NCBI RefSeq assembly: GCF_900114045.1
Contig: NZ_FORQ01000001.1
Location: 992,001-1,056,000 of the forward strand
Length of the DNA stretch: 64,000 bases
From: Kaistella treverensis
GTDB taxonomy: Bacteria > Bacteroidota > Bacteroidia > Flavobacteriales > Weeksellaceae
Direction of reading: 5' to 3'
Of the stretch, positions 52,483 to 61,909 are shown piece after piece (within the stretch, counting starts at the first letter, position 1; each line of letters begins with the position of its first letter). The position numbers and the translations under genes were made by a program. The notes under the pieces were generated by a model. It made no database searches, was not told the origin of the DNA, and saw nothing but the letters and a program-made list of their open reading frames with translations.

Positions 52483-53730
52483 ATGAAATCTTTTATCTCT
52501 TATCCCGAAAATTCGGATTTTTCAATTCATAATATTCCGTTTGGTGTCGGTATTTTCAATGAAGAATACATTGCGTGCTGTTCGCGGATTGGCGATATGG
52601 TTTTAGATCTGGCGACGATGTACGATTACGGATTTTTCGGTGATATCGACGGGTTAAATGAAAATGTTTTTGAAGCTTACACGCTCAACGAATTTATCGA
52701 GCTTGGAAAACCTGTGACGAATGCTGTTCGTCTGAAACTTCAGGAACTTTTGCTTGAAAATTCTCCGCTTTCGGAAGACCAAAAAACTGTGGAGGAATGT
52801 TTCTACAGCTTCGATAAGGTGCAAATGATGATGCCGCTTCACGTGCCGAATTATACCGATTTTTACAGCAGCATCGAACATGCGAGCAACGTTGGCAAAA
52901 TGTTCCGCGGTGAAGAAAATGCGCTTTTACCAAACTGGAAACATTTGCCGGTCGGATATCACGGACGCGCTTCTTCGATTGTAGTTTCGGGAACGGATTT
53001 CTACAGACCTAAAGGTCAGATGAAACCTGCGGGAACAGATACACCGGTTTTCGGGCCGTGTAAACAGTTGGATTTCGAGCTGGAAATCGGCTTTGTGGTG
53101 AATAAAAACACCGAAATGGGCGACAGCATTTCTACCGCTGACGCGAACGACGCGATTTTCGGAATGGTTATATTTAATGACTGGTCGGCGCGCGACATCC
53201 AAAGCTGGGAATATGTTCCTTTAGGACCGTTTTTAGGCAAAAATTTCTGTTCTTCGATTTCGCCTTGGGTTGTCACTTTAGAAGCTCTGGAACCGTTCAG
53301 AATTGAGTCACCAAAACAGGAACCTGAAGTTTTGGATTATTTGAAATTTGAAGGCAAGCAAAATTTAGACATTCAGCTGGAAGTTTTTTTGAAACCGGAA
53401 AACGGCAGCGAAAATTTAATTTCACGCAGCAACTATAAATTCATGTATTGGAATATGGCGCAGCAACTGGCGCATCACACCGTAAATGGCTGCAATGTGG
53501 AAGTTGGTGATCTCTATGCTTCGGGAACAATTTCGGGCACTGAAAAAGGTTCTTTCGGTTCCATGCTGGAACTCACTTGGAGAGGTACAGAACCGATTAT
53601 TCTGTCCGACGGTTCACAGCGAAGTTTCATCGAAGATTTTGATACGATCATAATGCGCGGTCACGCGGAAAAAGATGGTGTTCGTGTTGGTTTCGGTGAA
53701 GTTAGGGGGAAGGTTTTACCTGCGAAATAA
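52483..53730 (+). CDS. fahA: fumarylacetoacetase
   Basis: The product (415 residues from ATG 52483) has an SH3-like N-terminal domain and the FAH catalytic domain: VGYHGRASSIVVSGTDFYRP, QLDFELEIGFVVNKNTEMGD and FNDWSARDIQSWEYVPLGPF. It cleaves fumarylacetoacetate to fumarate and acetoacetate, ending tyrosine breakdown. A TTG nine codons upstream lies in the right arm of the hairpin, so ATG 52483 is preferred. Confidence 0.96.
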   Translation: MKSFISYPENSDFSIHNIPFGVGIFNEEYIACCSRIGDMVLDLATMYDYGFFGDIDGLNENVFEAYTLNEFIELGKPVTNAVRLKLQELLLENSPLSEDQKTVEECFYSFDKVQMMMPLHVPNYTDFYSSIEHASNVGKMFRGEENALLPNWKHLPVGYHGRASSIVVSGTDFYRPKGQMKPAGTDTPVFGPCKQLDFELEIGFVVNKNTEMGDSISTADANDAIFGMVIFNDWSARDIQSWEYVPLGPFLGKNFCSSISPWVVTLEALEPFRIESPKQEPEVLDYLKFEGKQNLDIQLEVFLKPENGSENLISRSNYKFMYWNMAQQLAHHTVNGCNVEVGDLYASGTISGTEKGSFGSMLELTWRGTEPIILSDGSQRSFIEDFDTIIMRGHAEKDGVRVGFGEVRGKVLPAK

Positions 53731-53780
53731 TTAAAAGCAAAAAAAAATGCCGCTAAAAGGGCAAATTTTTAAGTTTTAAT
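53731..53780. repeat. intergenic palindrome copy
   Basis: A-tract, TGCCGCTAAAAGGGCA core, then AATTTTTAAGTTTTAA. It may also act as the fahA terminator. Confidence 0.6.
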
Positions 53781-53810
53781 AAAAATAAGCCTTCAAATAG
53801 AGAATTATAT

Positions 53811-54632
53811 ATGAAAACAATTTCCCCCCACGAACTCAATAATTTTCAACTCCAGACGCTTTTGCAAACGGCTATTGCGCCGCGCCCGATTGCTTTGGCA
53901 TCAACAATTGACAAAGACGGAAATGTTAATTTAAGTCCGTTCAGCTTTTTTAATATGTTCAGCTCCAATCCGCCGGTCGTGATTTTTTCACCCGCGCGCC
54001 GTGTGCGCGACAATACCACGAAACATACTTTGGAAAATGTTCTGGAAGTTCCGGAAGTGGTCATCGGCATTGTGAATTATAAAATCGTACAACAAGTTTC
54101 GCTGGCATCTACCGAATATGAGAAAGAGTTGAATGAGTTTGTAAAAGCAGGTCTTACGATGAAAAAAGCGGATTTGGTGAAACCAAACCTCATCGAAGAG
54201 TGTCCCGTAAATCTGGAATGTAAAGTTTTGGAAATAAAACATTTGGGTACCGAAGGTGGCGCAGGAAATTTGGTCATCTGCGAAATTGTAAAAATTCACG
54301 TACGTGAGGAATATTTAAATAACGAAGGAAATCTGGACCAAAAAAAACTGGATCTGGTGGCACGTTTAGGAGGAAACTGGTATTCCCGAAACAATGAAAA
54401 CAATCTCTTCGAAGTTCCGAAACCTTTGGTTACAAAAGGAATTGGCTTTGATTTGTTGCCGGACGAAATTAAATATTCAAAAATATTTACGGGAAATGAT
54501 CTGGGAATGCTGGCGAATACGGAAATTTTACCGGAAGGAAAATTTAGTTCAAATGAAAAAATTCACGCTGAGGCGAAAGAACTGCTTCATCAGCACAGAA
54601 TAGAAGAAGCCTGGGAAAAATTACGCGTTTGA
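53811..54632 (+). CDS. flavin reductase-like (FMN-binding split barrel) protein
   Basis: The 273-residue product has the flavin reductase-like domain: IAPRPIALASTIDKDGNVNLSPFSFFNMFSSNPP (about residues 23-56), DNTTKHTLENV and NLECKVLEIKHL. Proteins of this type bind FMN and may use NAD(P)H. Its adjacency to fahA suggests a role with aromatic compounds, which sequence alone does not show. A terminator follows at 54663. Confidence 0.88.
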   Translation: MKTISPHELNNFQLQTLLQTAIAPRPIALASTIDKDGNVNLSPFSFFNMFSSNPPVVIFSPARRVRDNTTKHTLENVLEVPEVVIGIVNYKIVQQVSLASTEYEKELNEFVKAGLTMKKADLVKPNLIEECPVNLECKVLEIKHLGTEGGAGNLVICEIVKIHVREEYLNNEGNLDQKKLDLVARLGGNWYSRNNENNLFEVPKPLVTKGIGFDLLPDEIKYSKIFTGNDLGMLANTEILPEGKFSSNEKIHAEAKELLHQHRIEEAWEKLRV

Positions 54633-54662
54633 GCAGGTAAAAAACAATCTGTTTCCAAAATC

Positions 54663-54692
54663 AAAAAAGCCGCAAATATTCGCGGCTTTTTT
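54663..54692. terminator. bidirectional terminator
   Basis: AAAAAAGCCGC and GCGGCTTTTTT, 11-bp stem with an 8-nt loop, between the convergent flavin reductase-like and terC genes. Confidence 0.85.
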
Positions 54693-54702
54693 GGTGTTTT
54701 TT

Positions 54703-55521
54703 TTAATCTTTTATACTTAAGTCGTCATTCAAATCCGGGTTGAGTTTCAGCGCTTTCCGTCTTTGATTATTGCGGAATTTGATATTCAGCACTTCAACCA
54801 GCAAGCTGAAAGCAAGACACGAATAAATAATGTTTTTGCTAACATGCTGATGAATTCCTTCTGCCACTAACATCACTCCAATCACAACGAGGAAGGACAA
54901 AGCAAGCATCTGCAAACTCGGATATTTATTGATAATCGTAGAAATCGGGCCGGCAAATGCCATCATAATTCCAATGGAAATAACTACAGCAATAATCATC
55001 AGCACGACGTTATCCACCAAACCAATGGCTGTTAAAATTGAATCCAGCGAGAAAACCATATCGATCAAAATAATCTGAATAATGACCATCGCCATGAGCG
55101 AAGACGCGGCGGATTTTGGTTTGTGATGATCGTCTTCAATCTGCATTTTGCCGTGGATTTCAAAAGTACTTTTCGCAATCAGGAAAATACCACCGACCAA
55201 AAGAATGATGTCTTTCCAACTCAGCGCGAGAGGCAAATCTGTGCCCGGTTCATTAAAGAAATCAAGTGTAAGAACCGGTTCTTTTAGACCGATAATCCAG
55301 TTTATCATGAGCAAAAGAGCCACGCGGAACAGCATCGCGAAAGCCAAACCGAGATTTCGCGCAAATTTTTGCCGTTCTTTTGGCAATTTATCCGAAATTA
55401 TCGAAATAAAAATAATGTTATCAACGCCCAGAATAATTTCCAGGAAAGTAAGTGTCAATAAACTGATCCAGATTTGCGGCTGCGCAAAATCGGGAAATTC
55501 CAAAACCGAGAGTAGCATCAT
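54703..55521 (-). CDS. TerC family integral membrane protein
   Basis: The 272-residue product has about seven membrane helices and the TerC motifs LEIILGVDNIIFISIISDKLP (about residues 27-47) and IQIILIDMVFSLDSILTAIGLV with conserved Asp residues. TerC-like proteins are linked to tellurite resistance and to metal (Mn2+) handling during secretion. M1 and M2 are both possible starts. A single gene. Confidence 0.92.
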   Translation of the reverse strand: MMLLSVLEFPDFAQPQIWISLLTLTFLEIILGVDNIIFISIISDKLPKERQKFARNLGLAFAMLFRVALLLMINWIIGLKEPVLTLDFFNEPGTDLPLALSWKDIILLVGGIFLIAKSTFEIHGKMQIEDDHHKPKSAASSLMAMVIIQIILIDMVFSLDSILTAIGLVDNVVLMIIAVVISIGIMMAFAGPISTIINKYPSLQMLALSFLVVIGVMLVAEGIHQHVSKNIIYSCLAFSLLVEVLNIKFRNNQRRKALKLNPDLNDDLSIKD

Positions 55522-55598
55522 AGAAAACGTGTTAAGCTTACAAAATTATAAAATTCTGTTGGTTGCGAAATATTAAATTTCGTTCACATCGGTTTAAA

Positions 55599-56444
55599 TT
55601 ACAGATGTTTTTTTAAAAAATTGACGGCTAAATCAGTGGCTTTTTCTAAATCTTCCGGCAGCGTTTTTTCGGTCCAGGGTTCCTTCGCACCGAAAGTATG
55701 GTTTGCACCATCAATCATTTCAATCTCCGAAGTTTTACACCATTCGTGAAGCAAAGTCGCTTCTTTGTCTTTCACCGCATCGTCGTTTGTTCCCTGGATA
55801 ATTAAAAACGGCTTTTCTAAATGCTGCGCAGCGTACTGAATATTAAAGCGTTCTTCATTTGCTTTATAATCCTCAAAAAACTGATAATAATGAGGCATTT
55901 GTTGGTGTGTGCGTGCATTTTCGGAGAACATGACGCCTTCTTTTTTCCAGTTTTCCAATCTTTCCCCCGTCGGAAAACGGTAACCAAAATGGCTGACGCC
56001 GGCGAGCGCAATAAGCACTTTTACACGGACGTCTTCAAAAGCCTCAATAACCGAAATTCCGCCGCCGCGGCTGTGCCCGATGATGGCAATTTTTTCTTTA
56101 TCGATTTTCGGATTATCGTAAAAATGGCTTAAAACCGCGTTATAATCTGAAAGTTCTTTGGTGAAATTATTCTGGCCAAAACTTTCAAGATCACCGAAAT
56201 TCAGTGGATCTTCTAAAGTTGTTCCGTTATGCGAAAAATTAAATTTCACAAAAAAATATCCGTTTAGGGCGAAATTTTTCGCCATCAAATCCCAGGCGCC
56301 CCAATCTTTATAACCTTTGTACCCGTGAACAAAAAGTACCAGCGGAAGTTTTTCCTGCGTTTCGGGATAATAAGCATCAGCTAAAAAATCTTTTGTTTCC
56401 GGATTTTGAATGATAATATTTCTGTCGATTTTAATTTCCATCAT
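55599..56444 (-). CDS. alpha/beta hydrolase
   Basis: The 281-residue product has the nucleophile elbow IIGHSRGGGISV (about residues 119-130), an acid in IQGTNDDAVKDK and a C-terminal GANHTFGAKEPW His, a complete catalytic triad of the dienelactone hydrolase/S9-like kind. It has no signal peptide. The oxyanion region LVLFVHGYKGYKDWGAW is also visible. Substrate unknown. Confidence 0.88.
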   Translation of the reverse strand: MMEIKIDRNIIIQNPETKDFLADAYYPETQEKLPLVLFVHGYKGYKDWGAWDLMAKNFALNGYFFVKFNFSHNGTTLEDPLNFGDLESFGQNNFTKELSDYNAVLSHFYDNPKIDKEKIAIIGHSRGGGISVIEAFEDVRVKVLIALAGVSHFGYRFPTGERLENWKKEGVMFSENARTHQQMPHYYQFFEDYKANEERFNIQYAAQHLEKPFLIIQGTNDDAVKDKEATLLHEWCKTSEIEMIDGANHTFGAKEPWTEKTLPEDLEKATDLAVNFLKKHL

Positions 56445-56460
56445 CTATTTTTGGTTTTAA

Positions 56461-56508
56461 ATTTTAAAAAAAAGCTGTTTTTAACGGCAAATTTTTAGAT
56501 TTAAAATA
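56461..56508. repeat. intergenic palindrome copy
   Basis: ATTTTAAAAAAAAGCTGTTT, TTAACGGC, AAATTTTTAGATTTAAAA; both outer TTTTAAAA-type arms are clear. The rest of the gap up to 56584 has no gene. Confidence 0.65.
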
Positions 56509-56583
56509 TTCAAATAAAATTAGGCAATTTCCAATAAATCGGTTTTGTTAGAATTTTGAAAAAAAACACCCAAACAGGCGGTA

Positions 56584-56613
56584 AAAAAAACCTCCCAAAA
56601 AATTGAGAGGTTT
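56584..56613 (-). terminator. terminator of the first M13 peptidase gene
   Basis: On the minus strand AAACCTC and GAGGTTT pair with one mismatch and a T run follows, 20 nt after the stop codon. Confidence 0.7.
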
Positions 56614-56633
56614 GATTTTATTTAAAATTCAGA

Positions 56634-58712
56634 TTACCAAATTTTAATTCTTTCTTCCGGTGCTTTGTACAATTTGTCGCCCGGTTTCACATCGAAAGCT
56701 TTGTAGAAGGAATCCTGATTCACCAACGGCGCAAAGGCACGGAAATAGCCCGGCGAGTGCGGATCGGTTTTCACCTGATTCACCATATATTGCTCTGTAG
56801 ATTTCGTTCTCCAAACGGTTGCCCAACTCATGAAAAATCTCTGATCCTGAGTTAATCCACTGATCAATCCAGGATTTCCGTGATCTTTCAGGTACATTTG
56901 AAGCGCGGTGTACGCCACAGCTACTCCACCTAAATCACCGATATTTTCACCGCTGGTAAATTTTCCATTGATGAAACTGCCTTTTACAGGTTCATATTTA
57001 TCGTATTGCGCAGCAAGTTGCCCAACTTTCGCATCGAAGTTTTTACGGTCAGCTTCTGTCCACCAGTTATTTAAGTTTCCGTCGCCATCGAATCTGGAAC
57101 CGGAATCATCAAAACCGTGAGAAATTTCGTGACCGATAACAGCACCAATTCCACCAAAATTAACAGCCGGATCTGCTTTAAAATTAAAGAACGGCGGTTG
57201 CAAAATTGCAGCCGGGAATACGATTTCGTTGTTAGAGCCGCTGTAGTATGCGTTTACGGTTTGTGGTGACATTCCCCATTCGGTTTTGTCCACCGGTTTC
57301 CCGATTTTATCCAAATTTTTAGCATACTGCCACTCGGTGATGTTCTGCAGGTTTTTGTAGTACGTTCCACCATTCGCAGGGCTCGAAAGCGATAATTTCG
57401 AATAATCTTTCCAGGTGTCCGGATATGCAATTTTAACCGTGAACTTGGAGAGTTTTTCCTGGGCTTTTTCTTTAGTTTCCGGTGACATCCAGTCGTTTTC
57501 CGCGATATGTTGCGCGAAAGATTTTTTCAGATAATCGATGTAGGTTTCCATCTGCGCTTTAGCTTCTGCCGGGAAATATTTTTCTACATACAATTTACCG
57601 AAAGCTTCGCCCAAAATACCATTGATGACACCTAAACCTCTTTTATTCATCGGTCTTTGCTCCTGCTGACCCTGAAGATATTTTGAATAGAAATTGAAGT
57701 TCAAATCATCAAGTTCTTTGTTCAAATTTCCGGCGTTGGAAGAAACCAAGCGCGCTTTCATATAATCTTTGATGAGCGGAAGGTTTTTCGCGTTCATCCA
57801 GGAATCCATATTCTGGTAATATTTCAGCTCACTAACGATTACTTTATCGGTGTTAACACCCGCGTCGGTCAAATATTTTGGCAAATTGATGTTTGAAACC
57901 AATTTTGATAATTCCGGAATTGTTTTCGGATTGTAACGAAGATTCGCATCACGATTTTGCTCGTTGGTCAATAAATCCTGCGCGAGTTTTTTCTCAAAAT
58001 CAACCACTTTTTGCGCCGACTGTCCTGCATCTTTATAACCAATGGTTTGGAAAATCTGGGTTAAATAATTTTGATATTCCGCTAAAGTTTTGGTGTTGGC
58101 GTCGTTTTGTTTTTGGTAATAATCGCGGCCTAAACCTAAGGATGCACCACCCAAATAAACCGCGTTCATCACGGAATTTTTCATGTCTGCGCCTACACGC
58201 CACGCATAAAACGGATTGTCACCGGTCTTTGTAGCTTGCGTCAGGTAATTCTGCAGATCGCCAACAGTTTTAATATTTTCGATTTTCTGCAAATCACTTT
58301 TTATAGGATTAATGCCGTCTGCATTTCTTTTATCCCAATCCATAAAAGTTCCGTACAGGTTCTGGATTTTTTGTCCTTCGGAACCAGCCGGAAAATTATC
58401 GGTGAGGATTTTGTTCAGAATTTCGAGCGAGGCGTTATCTACGTCTTCACGAAGTGCGTTGAAACTTCCCCAGCTTGATTTATCGGAAGGAATGGCAGCA
58501 GTTTTCATCCAGTTTCCGTTCACATAGCTGAAGAAATCATCCTGCGGGCGAACGGTGGAATCCATGTAAGAAAGGTTAAGCCCTTCTTCCTTAATCGGTG
58601 TGATTTCTACCGCAGCCGGAGCAGTTTCCACCTCAGCGGTTTTGGTTGTAGTACACGAATTAAGGAAAACAAGTCCGGAAAATGCGAGTACTGTTATTGA
58701 AATTTTTTTCAT
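56634..58712 (-). CDS. M13 family metallopeptidase lipoprotein, copy A
   Basis: The product (692 residues from ATG 58712) has a lipoprotein signal (VLAFSGLVFLNSC), an M13_N domain and the catalytic domain with NAYYSGSNNEIVFPAAILQPP, zinc motif VIGHEISHGFDDSGS (HEXXH) and GENIGDLGG (third ligand). Neprilysin-like M13 enzymes cut short peptides outside the cytoplasm. It is closely similar along its length to the next gene, so they are tandem duplicates. TATCTTTG (58746-58753 complement) is a good -7 box. Confidence 0.94.
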   Translation of the reverse strand: MKKISITVLAFSGLVFLNSCTTTKTAEVETAPAAVEITPIKEEGLNLSYMDSTVRPQDDFFSYVNGNWMKTAAIPSDKSSWGSFNALREDVDNASLEILNKILTDNFPAGSEGQKIQNLYGTFMDWDKRNADGINPIKSDLQKIENIKTVGDLQNYLTQATKTGDNPFYAWRVGADMKNSVMNAVYLGGASLGLGRDYYQKQNDANTKTLAEYQNYLTQIFQTIGYKDAGQSAQKVVDFEKKLAQDLLTNEQNRDANLRYNPKTIPELSKLVSNINLPKYLTDAGVNTDKVIVSELKYYQNMDSWMNAKNLPLIKDYMKARLVSSNAGNLNKELDDLNFNFYSKYLQGQQEQRPMNKRGLGVINGILGEAFGKLYVEKYFPAEAKAQMETYIDYLKKSFAQHIAENDWMSPETKEKAQEKLSKFTVKIAYPDTWKDYSKLSLSSPANGGTYYKNLQNITEWQYAKNLDKIGKPVDKTEWGMSPQTVNAYYSGSNNEIVFPAAILQPPFFNFKADPAVNFGGIGAVIGHEISHGFDDSGSRFDGDGNLNNWWTEADRKNFDAKVGQLAAQYDKYEPVKGSFINGKFTSGENIGDLGGVAVAYTALQMYLKDHGNPGLISGLTQDQRFFMSWATVWRTKSTEQYMVNQVKTDPHSPGYFRAFAPLVNQDSFYKAFDVKPGDKLYKAPEERIKIW

Positions 58713-58745
58713 AGGATTTTTTAATTGATAAATTTTTGGTATTCT

Positions 58746-58753
58746 CAAAGATA
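58746..58753 (-). promoter_or_regulatory. candidate -7 box for M13 copy A
   Basis: TATCTTTG on the minus strand, 33 nt before the ATG at 58712. The same box is used by the tRNA cluster and the DUF2807 gene. Confidence 0.5.
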
Positions 58754-58797
58754 ATAAATATTTTAAATGTAATGAATAACTTTTGAGGCGAATTGTT

Positions 58798-58890
58798 GCG
58801 TAAGGGATTGCAGCGGCATCCCCCGGCGGCGCTGGCGCGCCGCCGGGGGATATAGCGGAAAGCCCGGCCTGAACGAGGGAAATTCCCGAG
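58798..58890 (+). repeat. variable-hairpin intergenic element, copy 3
   Basis: Arms ATTGCAGCGGC and TATAGCGGAAAGCCCGGCCT match the arm layout (AGCGG, hairpin, AGCGG) of copies 1 and 2. The hairpin is a perfect 15-bp stem (58818-58832 with 58837-58851) on a TGGC loop, almost all G+C. It lies between the two M13 genes. Confidence 0.7.
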
Positions 58891-58910
58891 AGAAGGATAC
58901 GCCCAAAAAA

Positions 58911-58937
58911 AAATCACCCAAAAAAACTGGGTGATTT
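58911..58937 (-). terminator. terminator of M13 copy B
   Basis: AAATCACCCA and TGGGTGATTT, a 10-bp perfect stem with a T run on the minus strand, 24 nt after the stop. It separates the two peptidase transcripts. Confidence 0.8.
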
Positions 58938-58960
58938 AAAGGCAAAAAATTCGGTTTTGG

Positions 58961-61039
58961 CTACCAGATTTTTACGCGGTCTTCCGGCTTTTTGTACAGT
59001 TTGTCGCCTTCTTTTACGTTGAAAGCTTTGTAGAAAGCATCGGTGTTTACGAGCGGCCCAAAAGCGCGGTAAAGACCCGGTGAGTGTTCATTGGTTTTGA
59101 TTTGGTTGATGAGCGCAGCTTCTTTTTGAAGCGTTCTCCAAACGGTTGCCCAGCTCATGAAAAAGCGCTGATCTTGCGTGTAACCGCTGATTAATCCCGG
59201 ATTTCCGTGATCTTTCAAATACATTTGAAGCGCATCGTAAGCGATATTTACTCCGCCTAAATCGGCGATATTTTCACCATTTGTAAAAGTTCCATTCACG
59301 AAAGTTCCTTTTACCGGTTCGAACTTATCGTATTGTGCAGCAAGCGCTTTGGTTGCTTTCTGGAAATTGGCTTTGTCAGCTGGCGTCCACCAGTCCACAA
59401 GGTTTCCGTCGGCATCGAACTGGGAACCGGAATCATCGAAACCATGTGTAATTTCGTGACCGATTACAGCACCAATTCCTCCAAAATTTACAGCAGCATC
59501 AGCTTTCGGATTAAAGAAAGGCGGCTGTAAAATTGCAGCTGGGAAAACAATTTCGTTGTTTACGGGGTTATAATACGCATTCACAGTTTGCGGCGTCATT
59601 CCCCATTCTGTGCGGTCTACCGGTTTTCCAACTTTCTCAAGATTTCTGTCGTATTGCCACGCCGAAATATTCTGAAGGTTTCTGTATAGTGTTCCGCCGT
59701 CTTTCACGGAATTTACCGTCAACTTGGAATAATCTTTCCAGGTGTCCGGATATGCAACTTTTACGGTAAATTTATTGAGCTTATTGAGGGCTTTTTCTTT
59801 AGTTACCGGCGACATCCAATCTAGATTGGTAATGTGAGAGGCAAAGCTTTTTTTCAAATATCCAATGAGGTCAACCATTTGGGTTTTGGCTTCGGCAGGG
59901 AAATATTTTTCAACGTAAAGTTTTCCGAAAGCTTCTCCCAGAGAACCATCAATGAGTTCGAAACCTCTTTTGTTTAAAGCGCGTTGCTCGTCCTGGCCAC
60001 GTAAATATTTACCGTAGAAATTAAATTTCATATTGTCCAGATTCTCGGACAGATAGCTTGCACTGCCGGAAAGCAGGTGAAACTTCATATAATCTTTGAT
60101 GACCGGAAGATTTTTCGCATTCAAAAACCTATCGAGATTCTGGTAATATTTCAGTTCGCCGATAATTACGCGGTTGGTATCCACACCTACAGCATCCAAA
60201 TATTTCGGCAGGTTTACATTTTTTACCATTTTGGAAAGCTCCGGCATGGTGCGTGGATTATACTGCAAAGTAGCGTCGCGAATCTGCTCGTTGGTCAAGT
60301 AGGTTTGCGCCATGCTTTTTTCGAAATTCACGATATTTTCCGCAGTTACCGCCGTATTTTCATAGCCTAAAGCGTTCAGCATCGTAGCCACATATTTTTG
60401 GTATTCTGCTAAAGTTTCGGTGTTTTTTGGATTTACTTTTTGGTAATAATCACGGCCGAGACCTAAAGAACCTTCGCCGAGATAAACCGCATTCATTTTT
60501 GAGTTTTTCAAATCTGAAAATACGCCCCAGGAATAGAACGGGTTTTCACCGTTTTTAGTTGCTTCAATGAGGTATTTTTGTAAATCAGCAACGGTTTTAA
60601 TTGCATCGATTTTTGCTAAATCCATTTTGACCGGCGCAATACCGTCGGCATTCCGTTTGGTCATATCCATGTAAGTTCCGTACAAATCCTGGATTTTTTT
60701 GCCTTCGCTGCCAGCCGGATATTCATCTTTAAGCAATGAATTCAAAATGGTCATCGAATTGTTGTCGGTATCTTCCGCCAGTTTGTTGAAACTTCCCCAC
60801 GTAGATTTATCTGCCGGGATTTTCGCGGTTTTCATCCAACTTCCGTTCACGAAATTATAAAAATCGTCCTGCGGCCGCACAGAATTATCGATGGTCGAAA
60901 GATCCAGACCAACATCTTCAACATCCTTTACGGTTTCTGTAGCTGCAACCGGCGGTTCCGGTGGAGTAACTGCTGCTGGCGCGCAATTCAGGGCAATGAT
61001 TCCGGCAAACGCCAGAATACCAATGTTAATATTTTTCAT
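58961..61039 (-). CDS. M13 family metallopeptidase lipoprotein, copy B
   Basis: The 692-residue product has a lipoprotein signal (ILAFAGIIALNC, Cys19), the M13_N domain, NAYYNPVNNEIVFPAAILQPP, VIGHEITHGFDDSGSQFDADG with HEXXH, and GENIADLGG. All catalytic residues are kept, as in copy A, so both should be active. The two copies are the same length and alike throughout, but each has its own terminator and probably its own promoter. Confidence 0.94.
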   Translation of the reverse strand: MKNINIGILAFAGIIALNCAPAAVTPPEPPVAATETVKDVEDVGLDLSTIDNSVRPQDDFYNFVNGSWMKTAKIPADKSTWGSFNKLAEDTDNNSMTILNSLLKDEYPAGSEGKKIQDLYGTYMDMTKRNADGIAPVKMDLAKIDAIKTVADLQKYLIEATKNGENPFYSWGVFSDLKNSKMNAVYLGEGSLGLGRDYYQKVNPKNTETLAEYQKYVATMLNALGYENTAVTAENIVNFEKSMAQTYLTNEQIRDATLQYNPRTMPELSKMVKNVNLPKYLDAVGVDTNRVIIGELKYYQNLDRFLNAKNLPVIKDYMKFHLLSGSASYLSENLDNMKFNFYGKYLRGQDEQRALNKRGFELIDGSLGEAFGKLYVEKYFPAEAKTQMVDLIGYLKKSFASHITNLDWMSPVTKEKALNKLNKFTVKVAYPDTWKDYSKLTVNSVKDGGTLYRNLQNISAWQYDRNLEKVGKPVDRTEWGMTPQTVNAYYNPVNNEIVFPAAILQPPFFNPKADAAVNFGGIGAVIGHEITHGFDDSGSQFDADGNLVDWWTPADKANFQKATKALAAQYDKFEPVKGTFVNGTFTNGENIADLGGVNIAYDALQMYLKDHGNPGLISGYTQDQRFFMSWATVWRTLQKEAALINQIKTNEHSPGLYRAFGPLVNTDAFYKAFNVKEGDKLYKKPEDRVKIW

Positions 61040-61084
61040 AGGTAAAACTTTATATGGTTAATAAAAGTGTTTTAGTGGTAAGCT

Positions 61085-61219
61085 TAAAATGAAAAAATAC
61101 CCTGTTTAAGCGGTAGTTTTTTTGAAATAGCTAATATCAAAAAAAAGACCGTTTTTGTTACTGATTTTTCAAAAACTGAAAACCAAAAAAAAGCCGGTTT
61201 TAACGGCTAATTTTTTTTT
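61085..61219. repeat. three intergenic palindrome copies
   Basis: Copies at about 61085-61125 (ACCCTGTTTAAGCGGT), 61139-61172 (GACCGTTTTTGTTAC) and 61183-61219 (GCCGGTTTTAACGGC). The last, next to the stop of the DUF2807 gene, is a clean stem with A and T tracts and is likely also its terminator. Confidence 0.65.
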
Positions 61220-61880
61220 ATTTGAAGTTAACTTTTCCGCCGATTACATTTTTATACTTCCGGTCTGCAGGATCGCCGTAAACATCAATGATTCCGCCGG
61301 CACGCGTGGTTGCATCCACTGTTTCTGTGGCGAAAACTTCAGCAATTCCGCCGGCGTTCGCGGTAACGGTTGCGCTTTCGGATTCCAGCGACTGGCCGTG
61401 GTATTTCCCACCCGAATTTACGATAATATCCTGATAATCTGCACGTCCGGTCACATTTATTTCACCGCCCGAATTGGTTTTAATATTCAATTTGCCGGTA
61501 GCTACATTCAAAACGATTTTCGAACCTTCGTTAGAACTTAGTCTAAGCATTTTAGCTTTTGTAGTTTCTGGCGAACTTACCGTTGAAGAAAGGTTGGCCT
61601 GAATGTCATTTAGATTTTCGTAAAAAACAGTTACCGCAACTTTGTCGCCCTGAAGGATTTTTGATGGCGTCATGCGGATTCTGAGCTCACCGTTTTTATT
61701 GATAGTTTCAATCTCGCTGTCACTGGCTGTACTTTCAACCTTACTTTCCGAAGACGGCACCAAAACCACATCGATTTTACCATACACTTTCAAAGATGAA
61801 AACTCACCCACATTTCTGCTGAACTGTCCAAACGAAAGTTGAAAAACTCCCAGCATTAAACCAATTACCACTTTTTTCAT
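61218..61880 (-). CDS. head GIN domain (DUF2807) protein
   Basis: The 220-residue product has a signal peptide (VVIGLMLGVFQLSFGQ) and a beta-helix-like domain (VGEFSSLKVYGKIDVVLVP, then repeated short strands such as GGEINVTGRADYQDIIVNSG). Head GIN proteins are common in Bacteroidetes and are extracytoplasmic with unknown function. TATCTTTG at 61910-61917 (complement) is its -7 box. Confidence 0.88.
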   Translation of the reverse strand: MKKVVIGLMLGVFQLSFGQFSRNVGEFSSLKVYGKIDVVLVPSSESKVESTASDSEIETINKNGELRIRMTPSKILQGDKVAVTVFYENLNDIQANLSSTVSSPETTKAKMLRLSSNEGSKIVLNVATGKLNIKTNSGGEINVTGRADYQDIIVNSGGKYHGQSLESESATVTANAGGIAEVFATETVDATTRAGGIIDVYGDPADRKYKNVIGGKVNFK

Positions 61881-61909
61881 AATATTTAACTTTATTAAAT
61901 CAACGGTTT

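Noticed and set aside
56634-61039. M13 duplication as a composite transposon
   Set aside because: No transposase, terminal inverted repeats or target-site duplication were seen around the pair.
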